Positions 8,335 to 16,805 of a stretch of 64,000 bases of DNA are shown piece by piece. The stretch spans positions 61,508 to 125,507 of the forward strand of contig NZ_DATJTC010000005.1 in assembly GCF_035503745.1 (NCBI RefSeq), in the 5' to 3' direction. The translations under genes and the position numbers were made by a program. Position 1 is the first letter of the stretch; each line of letters begins with the position of its first letter. The notes under the pieces are model-generated. The model was not told the origin of the DNA. It did no database searches and saw only the letters and a list, made by a program, of their open reading frames with translations. Source of the stretch: Dyella_B sp035503745. GTDB lineage: Bacteria > Pseudomonadota > Gammaproteobacteria > Xanthomonadales > Rhodanobacteraceae.

Positions 8335-9423
8335 ATGAACCAACCCAAGTCATCGCTGGCCGAGGTGCGCGAGCGCATCGACAGCATCGACCGGCAGATC
8401 CAGGAGCTGATCTCCGAACGCGCTAACTGGGCCCGTGAAGTGGCCCGCGTGAAGGGCGAGGGGCTTTCCGCGATCGACTATTACCGTCCCGAACGCGAGG
8501 CGCATGTGCTGCGCATGGTGGTGGATCGCAATCATGGGCCGCTGTCCGATACGGAGATGGTGCGCCTGTTTCGCGAAATCATGTCCTCGTGCCTGGCCCA
8601 GGAAGATCCGCTCAAAGTGGGTTATCTGGGGCCCGAGGGCACCTTCAGCGAACAGGCCGTGCGCAAGCACTTCGGGCATGCCGCCTACGGCCTGCCTCTG
8701 GGCAGCATCGAGGAGGTATTCCAGGAGGTCGCCGCGGGCCACGCCGATTTCGGCATCGTGCCGGTGGAAAATTCCGGGCAGGGCATGATCCAGATTACGC
8801 TGGATCTGTTCCTCACCTCCGACGCACGCATTTGCGGCGAAGTGGAGCTTCGCGTGCACCAGTGCCTGCTGTCGCAGAAGGATTCGCTGGATGGCATCAA
8901 ACGGGTCTATGGCCATGCGCAGTCGCTGCAGCAATGCAAGACCTGGCTGCGCGTGAACCTTCCCGATGCCGAATGCATCGCAGTGACCAGCAACGCCGAG
9001 GGCGCGCGCCTGGCACGCCATGCCGATGACGCGGCGGCGATCGCCGGCGCCACGGCGGCCAAGGTCTATGGTTTGAAAGTGGTGGAGAAAGCCATCGAGG
9101 ACCGCGCCGACAACACCACGCGTTTCCTTGTCATTGGCCGCTCCTTGTTTCCGGCCTCGGGCAACGATCGCACCTCCTTGCTGATCACCGTCAACGACAA
9201 GCCCGGGGCGCTGTACGACGTCCTCAGCCCGTTCGCCAAGCACGGCGTAAGCATGAATCGCATCGAATCGCGCCCGGCGCACACCGGCAAATGGCAGTAC
9301 GCGTTTTTCATCGATGTGTCCGGCCATATCGACGATGCGCCGCTGCAGGCCGCACTAAAGGACATGGGGCCGGTGGCCACGCAGGTCCGCGTGCTGGGCT
9401 CCTACCCGGTGGCGCTGCCATGA
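8335..9423 (+). CDS. pheA: PheA, bifunctional chorismate mutase/prephenate dehydratase
   Basis: Converts chorismate to prephenate and on to phenylpyruvate. Three domains are visible in 362 residues: an AroQ-type mutase (about 1-90), a dehydratase with 'GYLGPEGTFSEQAVRKHFG', 'VPVENSGQGMIQITLDLF' and the 'TTRFLVIG' catalytic motif, and a C-terminal ACT domain with 'NDKPGALYDVLSPFAKHG' and the ESRP motif that senses phenylalanine. I chose the ATG at 8335 over a TTG 15 bases upstream. Its stop overlaps aroA (ATGA), so the two are coupled in the aromatic pathway. Confidence 0.97.
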   Translation: MNQPKSSLAEVRERIDSIDRQIQELISERANWAREVARVKGEGLSAIDYYRPEREAHVLRMVVDRNHGPLSDTEMVRLFREIMSSCLAQEDPLKVGYLGPEGTFSEQAVRKHFGHAAYGLPLGSIEEVFQEVAAGHADFGIVPVENSGQGMIQITLDLFLTSDARICGEVELRVHQCLLSQKDSLDGIKRVYGHAQSLQQCKTWLRVNLPDAECIAVTSNAEGARLARHADDAAAIAGATAAKVYGLKVVEKAIEDRADNTTRFLVIGRSLFPASGNDRTSLLITVNDKPGALYDVLSPFAKHGVSMNRIESRPAHTGKWQYAFFIDVSGHIDDAPLQAALKDMGPVATQVRVLGSYPVALP

Positions 9424-10736
9424 GCGGCGCGCAGCGACTGGATTGGAGCAGCCGTTCGGTCGAATCTTTGCAGGGCACGGTAGCGGTTCCGGGCGACAAA
9501 TCCGTTTCCCATCGGTCGATGATGCTGTCGGCCATCGCCGAAGGCACTTCGCATATCCGTGGATTCCTGGAAGGCGAAGACACTCGCGCCACCGCCGCCG
9601 TACTCGCGCAACTGGGCGTTTGGATCCAAGCCCCGTCAGCGGGCGAGCGCATCGTGCATGGCGTGGGCTTGCACGGCCTGCGTGCATCGGACCGGCCGCT
9701 CGATTGCGGCAACGCCGGCACGGGCATGCGTCTGCTCGCGGGGTTGCTGGCGGGGCAGCGGTTCGACAGCACCTTGATCGGCGACGAATCGTTGTCGAAA
9801 CGCCCGATGCGCCGCGTGACCGATCCGCTCGCCAGCATGGGCGCGCGGATCGACAGCCAGGATGGCCTGCCGCCGCTGCATGTACACGGTGGCCGGCCGC
9901 TGCACGGCATTCGTTACGAACTGCCGGTAGCGAGTGCGCAGGTCAAATCCGCGTTGCTGCTCGCAGGTCTGTATGCCCAGGGCGCTACGGAAGTGATCGA
10001 ACCGCATCCGACGCGCGATTACACCGAACGCATGCTTGCCGCTTTCGGCTGGCCGATCGACTTTTCGCCAGGCCATGCCAGGCTCGAAGGCGGCCATCGC
10101 CTGCGCGCCACCGATGTGGTGGTGCCGGCTGATTTTTCATCCGCCGCTTTCTTCCTGGCCGCGGCGAGCATCGTGCCCGGTTCGCAACTGCGCCTGCCGG
10201 CCGTCGGCCTTAACCCGCGACGCACCGGCTTGCTGGAGGCACTGCGGCTGATGGGCGCGGACATTCGCATCGAACATCAAGCCCAGAGCGGCGGCGAAGT
10301 CATCGGCGACCTGGTCGTGCGTCACGCTCCGCTGCACGGCATCGAACTGCCGCAGGCGCTGGTCCCGGACATGATCGATGAGTTCCCCGTGCTGTTCATC
10401 GCCGCGGCGGTGGCGAAGGGACGCACCGTCATTCGGGGCGCGGCCGAGCTGCGGGTGAAAGAATCGGACCGTATCGCCACCATGGCGGCCGGCATGCGGG
10501 CGCTGGGTGTGCAGATCGAGGAAACGCCGGACGGCGCGATCATCGACGGTGGCCGCATCGGCGCTGGCAGCGTGGATACCCACGGTGACCACCGCATTGC
10601 CATGAGCTTCTGTGTTGCGGGTCTGGTCGCCGACGGCACGGTGACCATTCGCGATTGCGCCAATGTCGCTACCTCGTTCCCGGGGTTCGTCGAGTTGGCC
10701 AACGGTTGCGGATTCGCCCTGGGCACCGCCGGCTAA
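9420..10736 (+). CDS. aroA: AroA, 3-phosphoshikimate 1-carboxyvinyltransferase (EPSP synthase)
   Basis: Joins shikimate 3-phosphate and phosphoenolpyruvate in the pathway to chorismate. The 438-residue protein has 'VPGDKSVSHRSMML', 'GNAGTGMRLLAGLL', 'SAQVKSALLLAGL' and 'VKESDRIATMAAGM'. The GDKS and SAQxK signatures are those of class II EPSP synthases such as the Agrobacterium CP4 enzyme, rather than the GSKS form of E. coli. The ATG at 9420 overlaps the pheA stop by four bases; the open frame extends upstream inside pheA and is not used. Confidence 0.97.
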   Translation: MSGAQRLDWSSRSVESLQGTVAVPGDKSVSHRSMMLSAIAEGTSHIRGFLEGEDTRATAAVLAQLGVWIQAPSAGERIVHGVGLHGLRASDRPLDCGNAGTGMRLLAGLLAGQRFDSTLIGDESLSKRPMRRVTDPLASMGARIDSQDGLPPLHVHGGRPLHGIRYELPVASAQVKSALLLAGLYAQGATEVIEPHPTRDYTERMLAAFGWPIDFSPGHARLEGGHRLRATDVVVPADFSSAAFFLAAASIVPGSQLRLPAVGLNPRRTGLLEALRLMGADIRIEHQAQSGGEVIGDLVVRHAPLHGIELPQALVPDMIDEFPVLFIAAAVAKGRTVIRGAAELRVKESDRIATMAAGMRALGVQIEETPDGAIIDGGRIGAGSVDTHGDHRIAMSFCVAGLVADGTVTIRDCANVATSFPGFVELANGCGFALGTAG

Positions 10737-10791
10737 CTCGTCTGCCGATGCGGTTGCAGGTACGCTTGCGCGCGTTCCCCACGAGGTTTTC

Positions 10792-11571
10792 ATGTCCGTA
10801 GCCCAGCCCCCCTTTATCGTCGCCATTCCTGCCCGCCATGGCTCGACGCGCCTGCCGGCCAAACCCTTGCGGACCATCGGCGGTGTGCCGATGGTGGTCC
10901 GGGTCGCGCAGCGCGCGCTGCTGGCCGGGGCTTCGCAGGTCGTAGTGGCGGTGGACGATGCCCGTGTGGCCGACGCACTTGCCGGGCAGGGTGTTGAGGT
11001 CTGCATGACGCGCAGCGACCATGCGTCCGGCAGCGATCGATTGGCCGAGTGCGCCGCGCACTACGGTTGGCCTGCCGACGCCATCGTGGTGAATCTGCAA
11101 GGCGACGAACCCTTCGCTCCTGCGGCCGGTGTGCGCGAAGTGGCCCGCGCATTGGCCGCCGATGACGCGCCCATGGCGACACTCGCCACGCCGATTGCCG
11201 ATGCGCACGAGTTGTTCGACCCCAACGTGGTGAAAGTGGTGGGGTCTTCCCGTGGCCGCGCCCTGTATTTCAGCCGTGCGCCGTTGCCCTGGGCGCGCGA
11301 TGCCTTTGCGGCGAACCGCGACGTGTTGCCGGAAGGGTTCCCCTTTCTGCGGCACATCGGTATCTACGCGTACCGCGCGGGATTTCTCCAACAATACGCC
11401 GCGCTTGCGCGCACGCCGCTGGAACAGGCCGAATCGCTGGAGCAATTGCGCGTGCTTGAGCACGGGTTTGCCATTGCCATGCGCCTGACGCCCGAACCCT
11501 TTCCGCCGGGTATCGATACCGAAGCCGATCTGCAGCGTGCGCAAGCCTGGCTGGCTAGCCTGCCGCCATGA
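10792..11571 (+). CDS. kdsB: KdsB, 3-deoxy-manno-octulosonate cytidylyltransferase
   Basis: Activates Kdo as CMP-Kdo for lipopolysaccharide inner-core assembly. The 259-residue protein opens 'FIVAIPARHGSTRLPAKPL', the nucleotide-binding signature, and has 'VVNLQGDEPF' and 'FLRHIGIYAYRAGFL'. The ATG at 10792 lies 55 bases after aroA and fits the family start; the frame upstream overlaps aroA and is not conserved. It overlaps the phosphatase gene downstream by four bases (ATGA). Confidence 0.97.
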   Translation: MSVAQPPFIVAIPARHGSTRLPAKPLRTIGGVPMVVRVAQRALLAGASQVVVAVDDARVADALAGQGVEVCMTRSDHASGSDRLAECAAHYGWPADAIVVNLQGDEPFAPAAGVREVARALAADDAPMATLATPIADAHELFDPNVVKVVGSSRGRALYFSRAPLPWARDAFAANRDVLPEGFPFLRHIGIYAYRAGFLQQYAALARTPLEQAESLEQLRVLEHGFAIAMRLTPEPFPPGIDTEADLQRAQAWLASLPP

Positions 11572-12029
11572 TCGAACGCATCCTGTTCGTGTGCCTTGGC
11601 AATATTTGCCGATCGCCGCTGGTCGAAGCGGTAGCGCGCCAGCGTTTTGCCGAGGCGGCGCTGGACATCGAAGTGGCCTCGTGCGGCACGGGTGGCTGGC
11701 ACGTTGGCGCCGGTGCCGACGGGCGCATGCAAGAGGCGGCTGCCGCGGCGGGCTATCGGCTGGACGACCATCGCGGCAGGCAGCTCAGCGTCGCGGATTT
11801 TGCGCATTACGATCTGCTGCTGGCCATGGATTGCGCCAATTTGCGCGATATGCGCCGGCTCGCGCCGCACGCCATCGAACGCACCGCGCTGTTTCTCGAC
11901 TGGGCCGGCGTGGCGCCGATGCTGGAGTTTCCCGACCCGTATTTTGGCGGGCAAGCCAGTTTCGTCGCGTCGGTGAAGCTTGCCGAGCAGGGCGTCGCGG
12001 CGCTAATCGAGCGTTTGCGCGCCGGCTGA
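11568..12029 (+). CDS. Low-molecular-weight protein-tyrosine phosphatase
   Basis: A 153-residue phosphatase of the arsenate reductase-like fold. The P-loop CX5RS is 'VCLGNICRSPLVEAV' near the N-terminus, and the catalytic acid is in 'FPDPYFGG'. Relatives (Wzb, Etp, YwlE) act on tyrosine kinases of capsule synthesis or on phosphoarginine. No BY-kinase or capsule genes are in the window, so the substrate is unknown. It overlaps kdsB by four bases and is followed after 54 bases by uvrC. Confidence 0.92.
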   Translation: MIERILFVCLGNICRSPLVEAVARQRFAEAALDIEVASCGTGGWHVGAGADGRMQEAAAAAGYRLDDHRGRQLSVADFAHYDLLLAMDCANLRDMRRLAPHAIERTALFLDWAGVAPMLEFPDPYFGGQASFVASVKLAEQGVAALIERLRAG

Positions 12030-12083
12030 ATAGCTTGCCCCAACCGGCCCGGGAGACCGCGCAAACGGGCTAGAATTGCAGCC

Positions 12084-13910
12084 ATGCAGCCCGCCTCCTC
12101 ACAGGCCTTCGACGGCAAGGCCTTTGTTCGCACGCTTACCAGTTCCCCCGGCGTCTATCGTTATTTCGACGAGGAGGGGGAGCTGTTGTACGTCGGCAAG
12201 GCCGGCAACCTCAAGAAGCGCGTCAGCAGCTATTTTCTCAAGCCGCGCATGGAGCCGCGCATCGCGGCGATGGTGTCGCAGATCGCGCGCTGCGAGATCA
12301 CCATCACGCGCACCGAAGCCGAAGCCCTGCTGCTCGAATCGCAGCTGATCAAGGCGCTCAAGCCGCGCTACAACATCCTGCTGCGCGACGACAAAAGCTA
12401 CCCGTACGTTTACCTCTCGGGCAACGAGGAGTACCCACGGCTTGCCTTCCATCGCGGCGCGCGCAACCAGCCGGGGCGCTACTTCGGCCCGTTCCCCAGT
12501 GCCTTTGCCGTGCGCGAAAGCCTCAACCTGATGCAGAAGCTGTTCAAGGTCAGGCAATGCGAGGACAGTTATTTCCGCAATCGCTCGCGGCCCTGCCTGC
12601 AATACCAGATCGGCCGTTGCACCGGACCTTGCGTGGCGCTGATCAGCCCCGAGGATTACCGTAGCGATGTGCGCCATGCGGAAATGTTCCTGGAAGGCCG
12701 CAGCAGCGCGGTGATCGACGAGCTGGCTGGCGCCATGGAACAGGCCAGCGCCGCGTTGAATTTCGAACGTGCCGCCGCGCTGCGCGACCAGGTTGCCGCG
12801 CTGCGCAAGCTGCACGCGCAGAACCACGTGCAGGGCGCCACGGCGGATATGGATGTGATCGCCTGCCGCATCGAATCGGGTATCGCCTGCGTCAGCGTGC
12901 TGTTCTTCCGCAACGGCATCAGCCTGGGTACGCGCGATTTTTATCCGCGCCTGCCGCTGGATGCCGAGCCTGCGGATGTGCTGGCGCAATTCATTGCACA
13001 GTATTACCTCGACCGTCCCGTGCCGCGCGAAATCATTCTTGGCGAGGCGATCGCCGACGAGCAACTGCTGGGCGAGGTGCTGGCCCAGCAATCGGGGCAC
13101 GCGGTGGAGATCAAGTCGCGTGTGCGCGGCGATCGGGCACAATTTCTGCAGATGGCCGAGCGCAATGCGCAGGCTTCGCTCACCTCCCGCATCGCCAGCC
13201 GGCAAACCCTGGGCACGCGCCTGGAAGACCTGCAGAACCTTTTGGGCCTGGATGAGCCGCCGCGTCGTATCGAATGCTTCGACATCAGCCATATGCGCGG
13301 CGAGGCGACGGTGGCGTCCTGCGTCGTGTTCGGTCCTGAGGGACCGGAGAAATCCCACTACCGCCGCTTCAACATCGCCGGCATCACACCGGGCGATGAC
13401 TACGCCGCCATGCACCAGGCGCTCACGCGCCGCTTCCGCAAGGTGGCCCAGGGCGAGGGGGCTCGCCCCGACATTCTGCTGATCGATGGCGGTACCGGGC
13501 AGGTGGCCCAGGCCCTGGATGTGTTGAGGGAACTGGGCATCGCGGGGATCGAGGTAGTGGGCGTGGCCAAGGGTCCGGGCCGGCGCGCGGGCGAGGAAAC
13601 CCTGGTGCTGGCCGGATCGGGCAGGGAGATCCACCCCGGCCCGACTTCGCCGGCGTTGCATCTGGTCGCGGCCGTGCGCGACGAATCGCACCGCTTCGCC
13701 ATCAGTGGCCACCGCAAGCGGCGCGAAAAGGCCCGCGAACGCAGCGTGTTGGAGGATGTGCAGGGCGTAGGTGCGCGTCGCCGGGCCGCGCTGCTCAAGG
13801 CTTTCGGGGGGCTCGCCGGCGTGGAGGCCGCCGGGGTGGAGGAACTGATGCAGGTCAAGGGGATTGATCGCGGCCTGGCCGAACGCATCTATGACGCACT
13901 CCATGCCTGA
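12084..13910 (+). CDS. uvrC: UvrC, excinuclease ABC subunit C
   Basis: Makes both incisions around a lesion in nucleotide excision repair after UvrB loading. The 608 residues show a GIY-YIG nuclease at the N-terminus ('GVYRYFDEEGELLYVGKAGN'), a UVR motif around 205-240 ('ALNFERAAALRDQVAALRKL'), an RNase H-like nuclease near 395-480 with 'ECFDISHMRGEATVASCVVF' and 'LLIDGGTGQV', and helix-hairpin-helix motifs at the end. The ATG is preceded by a short spacer after the phosphatase gene; pgsA follows 43 bases later, as in many gammaproteobacteria. Confidence 0.98.
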   Translation: MQPASSQAFDGKAFVRTLTSSPGVYRYFDEEGELLYVGKAGNLKKRVSSYFLKPRMEPRIAAMVSQIARCEITITRTEAEALLLESQLIKALKPRYNILLRDDKSYPYVYLSGNEEYPRLAFHRGARNQPGRYFGPFPSAFAVRESLNLMQKLFKVRQCEDSYFRNRSRPCLQYQIGRCTGPCVALISPEDYRSDVRHAEMFLEGRSSAVIDELAGAMEQASAALNFERAAALRDQVAALRKLHAQNHVQGATADMDVIACRIESGIACVSVLFFRNGISLGTRDFYPRLPLDAEPADVLAQFIAQYYLDRPVPREIILGEAIADEQLLGEVLAQQSGHAVEIKSRVRGDRAQFLQMAERNAQASLTSRIASRQTLGTRLEDLQNLLGLDEPPRRIECFDISHMRGEATVASCVVFGPEGPEKSHYRRFNIAGITPGDDYAAMHQALTRRFRKVAQGEGARPDILLIDGGTGQVAQALDVLRELGIAGIEVVGVAKGPGRRAGEETLVLAGSGREIHPGPTSPALHLVAAVRDESHRFAISGHRKRREKARERSVLEDVQGVGARRRAALLKAFGGLAGVEAAGVEELMQVKGIDRGLAERIYDALHA

Positions 13911-13953
13911 TTTGTGCCCTCTCGTGCGACACTGAACAAAACGGAAGAGATCG

Positions 13954-14565
13954 ATGCGCATCAACCTGCCGACTTGGCTAACGCTGTTCCGCGTAGCGCT
14001 GCTGCCGGTGATGGTGCTGGTGTTCTACTTGCCCTTCCACGGGCACAACTTCACGGCTGCCGTTGTATTCACCCTGGCCGGCGTCACCGACTGGCTCGAC
14101 GGCTACCTGGCCCGGCGGCTGAACATGGCTTCCAAGTTCGGGGCCTTCCTCGATCCGGTCGCCGACAAGCTGATGGTGGCGGTGACGCTGTTCATGCTGG
14201 TCAACTCCCAGCGCGGCGATTGGTCGGGCATCGTCATGGCGATCACGGCTGCGATCATTGTCGGGCGCGAAATCAGCGTCTCGGCACTGCGCGAGTGGAT
14301 GGCCGAAATCGGCATGCGGGCCACGGTGCGCGTGGCCTTCATCGGCAAACTGAAAACCGCGATGCAGATGGTGGCCCTGATCGTGCTGATCCTGCAGCAT
14401 GAGAAAAGCGCCGAAGCCTTGCGCCTGTACCACATCGGTGAAGCGCTGCTGGTGATTGCCGGGGTGCTGACCATCTGGTCGGGCCTGTATTACCTGCGCG
14501 CGGCATGGCCGGCCTTGCAGGGCGACGCCCCCGTTCTTACGCCCGAGCGCGATCGAAACGCTTGA
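13954..14565 (+). CDS. pgsA: PgsA, CDP-diacylglycerol-glycerol-3-phosphate 3-phosphatidyltransferase
   Basis: Commits CDP-diacylglycerol to phosphatidylglycerol synthesis in the inner membrane. The 203-residue protein carries the CDP-alcohol phosphotransferase motif DGX2ARX8GX3DX3D, seen as 'DGYLARRLNMASKFGAFLD' followed by PVAD. Several hydrophobic segments span the protein. The stop overlaps the -35 element of the first tRNA-Gly promoter. Confidence 0.97.
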   Translation: MRINLPTWLTLFRVALLPVMVLVFYLPFHGHNFTAAVVFTLAGVTDWLDGYLARRLNMASKFGAFLDPVADKLMVAVTLFMLVNSQRGDWSGIVMAITAAIIVGREISVSALREWMAEIGMRATVRVAFIGKLKTAMQMVALIVLILQHEKSAEALRLYHIGEALLVIAGVLTIWSGLYYLRAAWPALQGDAPVLTPERDRNA

Positions 14566-14589
14566 CGATCGCTGGACAGCCGCTACAAT
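14562..14589 (+). promoter_or_regulatory. Sigma-70 promoter of the first tRNA-Gly
   Basis: TTGACG (14562-14567) and TACAAT (14584-14589) are separated by 16 bases. The sequence between the -10 and the tRNA is GC-rich (GCGCGGCTCC), the kind of discriminator known for stringently controlled stable-RNA promoters. Confidence 0.65.
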
Positions 14590-14602
14590 GCGCGGCTCCG
14601 AT

Positions 14603-14678
<76 letters not shown>

Positions 14679-14687
14679 GATTCCGGA

Positions 14688-14720
14688 CAAAGCCCCAGGC
14701 GCAAGCCTGGGGCTTTGTTT
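14688..14720 (+). terminator. Rho-independent terminator after tRNA-Gly copy 1
   Basis: A perfect 13-bp stem (CAAAGCCCCAGGC with its complement) closes a GCAA tetraloop and is followed by T residues. Confidence 0.9.
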
Positions 14721-14806
14721 CATGGGATGCTTCAAGTTTACGCGGCAAGTGGCTTGAATCCCTGCAAAAAGTTGGCATTGGCTATTCACAACGTCGGCCA
14801 ATCTGC

Positions 14807-14812
14807 TATAGT
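14807..14812 (+). promoter_or_regulatory. Candidate -10 element of the second tRNA-Gly
   Basis: TATAGT lies 14 bases before the tRNA. It is followed by a GC-rich stretch ending in the same GCTCCGAT that precedes copy 1. No well-spaced -35 hexamer is evident. Confidence 0.4.
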
Positions 14813-14825
14813 TGCACGCTCCGAT

Positions 14826-14901
<76 letters not shown>

Positions 14902-14910
14902 GTTTCAAGC

Positions 14911-14936
14911 AAAGCCTCGGACTACCGGGGTTTTGT
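14911..14936 (+). terminator. Terminator after tRNA-Gly copy 2
   Basis: AAAGCCTCGG and CCGGGGTTTT form a 10-bp stem with two G-T pairs and an ACTA loop, followed by GTTGTT. It is weaker than the terminator of copy 1. Confidence 0.65.
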
Positions 14937-14983
14937 TGTTTAAGGCGGATCCCGGCTAGTCTTGGCCGCGAATTTCGCGCAAT

Positions 14984-15057
14984 GGCCAGGTGGCAGAGTG
15001 GTCATGCAGCGGCCTGCAAAGCCGTGTACGCCGGTTCGATTCCGACCCTGGCCTCCA
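14984..15057 (+). tRNA. tRNA-Cys (GCA)
   Basis: A 74-nt cloverleaf with GGCCAGG/CCTGGCC acceptor arms, the anticodon GCA at 15016-15018, a GGTTCGATTCC T-arm and an encoded TCCA end. It follows the two tRNA-Gly genes in the order usual for Xanthomonadales. Confidence 0.97.
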
Positions 15058-15083
15058 TTGCAAATCAAGGAAATCAAGCAACT

Positions 15084-15106
15084 AACCGCCGCAAGGCGGT
15101 TTTTTG
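15084..15106 (+). terminator. Rho-independent terminator after tRNA-Cys
   Basis: The stem AACCGCC/GGCGGTT with a GCAA tetraloop is followed by a T-run. Confidence 0.88.
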
Positions 15107-15669
15107 TTGCGACGAAATCCCTACAGACAGGGAGCAAAGACCCTACTTTGCCACGCGGTTTTAAGTGGCAAGCTGGCGCAAACGTCCAGTTTCCCCGTGT
15201 ACGTGAGTTTCCAAGGGTGGCAACAAAAAGATTGAGAGCCGGTAAGTGGCGGCGCGTCATCAAGCGCGCGGTAATGCTTCCGAAAAACGAGGGCCGTCCT
15301 TTTCGAAAATGAGATCGTGCCTTTGTAGGCGCGCCTTTTAGCCCTTAAGGACATGTGCGGGAAGGCCGTCATTTCTTTCAGGCAAACGCCCGGATCTAGG
15401 TAGCGAACGATAACGTCTTTCGACAGCGCGGGTCTCGCCGGAAAGCTCAAAGCGATCACCGCGAAAGGCGTCTATGTGATCGAAGGAAGGGACTTTGACG
15501 TATGCCATGTCGTGCTGTCGAATACGAACAAGTTGCGCACTGGGGGCTCCCAGGGTCGAGAATTGTGCAGCACGAATGGAAGGTGGAAGCACGGCGTGCG
15601 ACGGCACGCGAACGGGTCACGCCAGATCCTGACAGTGCCGAATCAGGGCATTCGAGCCTAAATGAGCCG
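15107..15669. other. Gene-poor stretch between tRNA-Cys and higA
   Basis: About 560 bases with no gene I can support. Short open frames exist on both strands, but none has a recognisable motif or a good ribosome-binding site. The most protein-like piece is a plus-strand frame open from 15404 to 15661 ('LAGKLKAITAKGVYVIEGRD' within it) that lacks an ATG and may be a decayed gene fragment. Its position, just after a tRNA cluster and before a toxin-antitoxin pair, suggests the edge of an accessory insertion. Confidence 0.5.
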
Positions 15670-15966
15670 TCACGCTGCGCGGGGATGAATACTCTCTAGC
15701 ACGTCACCAATCTCACGGCGCGCAGTTTCCAGCTCATAGCGCTTTTGGAGGTTGAGCCACATGTCGGCCGTCGTGCCAAAGTAGCGCGCAAGACGAAGAG
15801 CGGTGTCGGCAGTAATGCCGCGGCGTTCGTTGATGATCTCGTTTACGCGAGCAGCTGTCACCCCGATGGCTTGTGCGAGCGCAGTGCTCGTTAGCTCAAA
15901 CGGAAGCAGGAACTCCTCTCGCAAAATTTCGCCCGGGTGAACCGGTGGTAGCAGTTTTTTTGCCAT
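15670..15966 (-). CDS. higA: HigA-type antitoxin, XRE-family regulator
   Basis: A 98-residue antitoxin with the HigA/VapI signature 'HPGEILREEFLLPF' followed by a helix-turn-helix ('LAQAIGVTAARVNEIINERR') and 'GITADTALRLARYFGTTADM'. It should neutralise HigB and repress the operon by binding DNA. I used the ATG at 15966, which leaves 73 bases after the higB stop. A GTG at 16020 in the same frame would cut the gap to 19 bases and add 18 residues ('VTTVTKTTEELPRIEDTT'), so the true start is uncertain. Confidence 0.9.
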   Translation of the reverse strand: MAKKLLPPVHPGEILREEFLLPFELTSTALAQAIGVTAARVNEIINERRGITADTALRLARYFGTTADMWLNLQKRYELETARREIGDVLESIHPRAA

Positions 15967-16039
15967 GGTCGTGTCTTCAATTCTGGGCAATTCTTCGGTG
16001 GTCTTTGTAACCGTCGTCACTCTCGTCTTTTCGCGCGTG

Positions 16040-16318
16040 TCAGTGGTAATCACAAATTTCCACATCGTAGGCATGCCCCTCGCTCCATCGAAAGCACACC
16101 CGAAACTGGTCATTAATCCGGATGCTGTGCTGGCCCTTCCGGCCGCCTTTTAAAGCCTCAAGGCGATTGCCAGGTGGTACCCGCAATTCGTCCAACACGG
16201 TGGCAGCTTCCAATAGCTCGAGCTTTCGCCTCGCGGCCTTTTCGATGTTGATGAAGCAGCGTACCGATTCACCATCGAAGAGAGCTTTCGCATCCTTGCG
16301 TGCAAACGTCTTAATCAT
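16040..16318 (-). CDS. higB: HigB-type toxin, RelE-superfamily mRNA interferase
   Basis: A 92-residue protein: 'MIKTFARKDAKALFDGESVR' at the start, 'RKLELLEAATVLDELRVPPG' in the middle, and 'GGRKGQHSIRINDQFRVCFRW' toward the end, which is the RelE/HigB core with the basic catalytic residues. HigB toxins cut mRNA on the ribosome. The toxin precedes the antitoxin, the reverse of most toxin-antitoxin operons and normal for higBA. Almost no Shine-Dalgarno sequence precedes its ATG. Confidence 0.9.
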   Translation of the reverse strand: MIKTFARKDAKALFDGESVRCFINIEKAARRKLELLEAATVLDELRVPPGNRLEALKGGRKGQHSIRINDQFRVCFRWSEGHAYDVEICDYH

Positions 16319-16322
16319 GGGG

Positions 16323-16348
16323 AATATCGTATATCGATATGCGATATT
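16323..16348 (-). promoter_or_regulatory. Palindromic operator in the higBA promoter
   Basis: A 26-bp palindrome with one mismatched pair: AATATCG and CGATATT arms around a co-centred ATATCGATAT core. It starts five bases upstream of the higB ATG and overlaps a TTGTAA-17-TACGAT promoter read on the minus strand. This is where HigA or the HigBA complex would be expected to bind for autorepression. Confidence 0.65.
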
Positions 16349-16355
16349 TTACAAG

Positions 16356-16805
16356 CCTTCGGTTCAGCAATAGGCAGCCGCTGAGCGAGTGCACTCGATT
16401 GCATGGCCGAATCCGGAGTCAGGGTGCGCTTTCTCGACATGGGCAAGACATTCGAGAGTAACCCCAGGGGTGAGTACGTTCCGGGGCGTCAGGTGCCGCT
16501 TCGACAAGGTGACGTCACGTCGTTTCCGGAAAGTCATCCTGGCGATCCGATGTGCTGCTGCCTCCTCTTGTGCGTAACAGCACCTTCAAGTTCGCCACAA
16601 ACCGCGTGCGATTGCCCAGCGAGTTGTAGAGCAATCGCAATCAATCGGGGGAAATTCAGGGGGCAAGTTACGCGTCGTGGCTGTGCTGTGGGCCTGCTGG
16701 CAATCGCCTTGCCTATGCCGGACCGGAAGACAATACGGCGTCCATTGCGATTGTAGAGAGTACCATCACGGCGCCTTTCCTTTTCATGCAGCCAGGACGC
16801 CTGTT
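16356..16805. other. Stretch without a supported gene between higB and the CheD-like gene
   Basis: About 450 bases in which I see no convincing gene. A plus-strand frame at 16403-16756 is open for 117 codons, but its composition (runs of Cys and Ser) and lack of a ribosome-binding site argue against coding. No transposase, integrase or tRNA is evident. Confidence 0.5.

Noticed and set aside
14962..15312. A 116-codon frame that begins inside tRNA-Cys
   Set aside because: Its first third is the tRNA and terminator, and the rest has no family resemblance.
16403..16756. A 117-codon frame in the gap after higB
   Set aside because: Odd composition with runs of Cys and Ser, no good ribosome-binding site and no motif.
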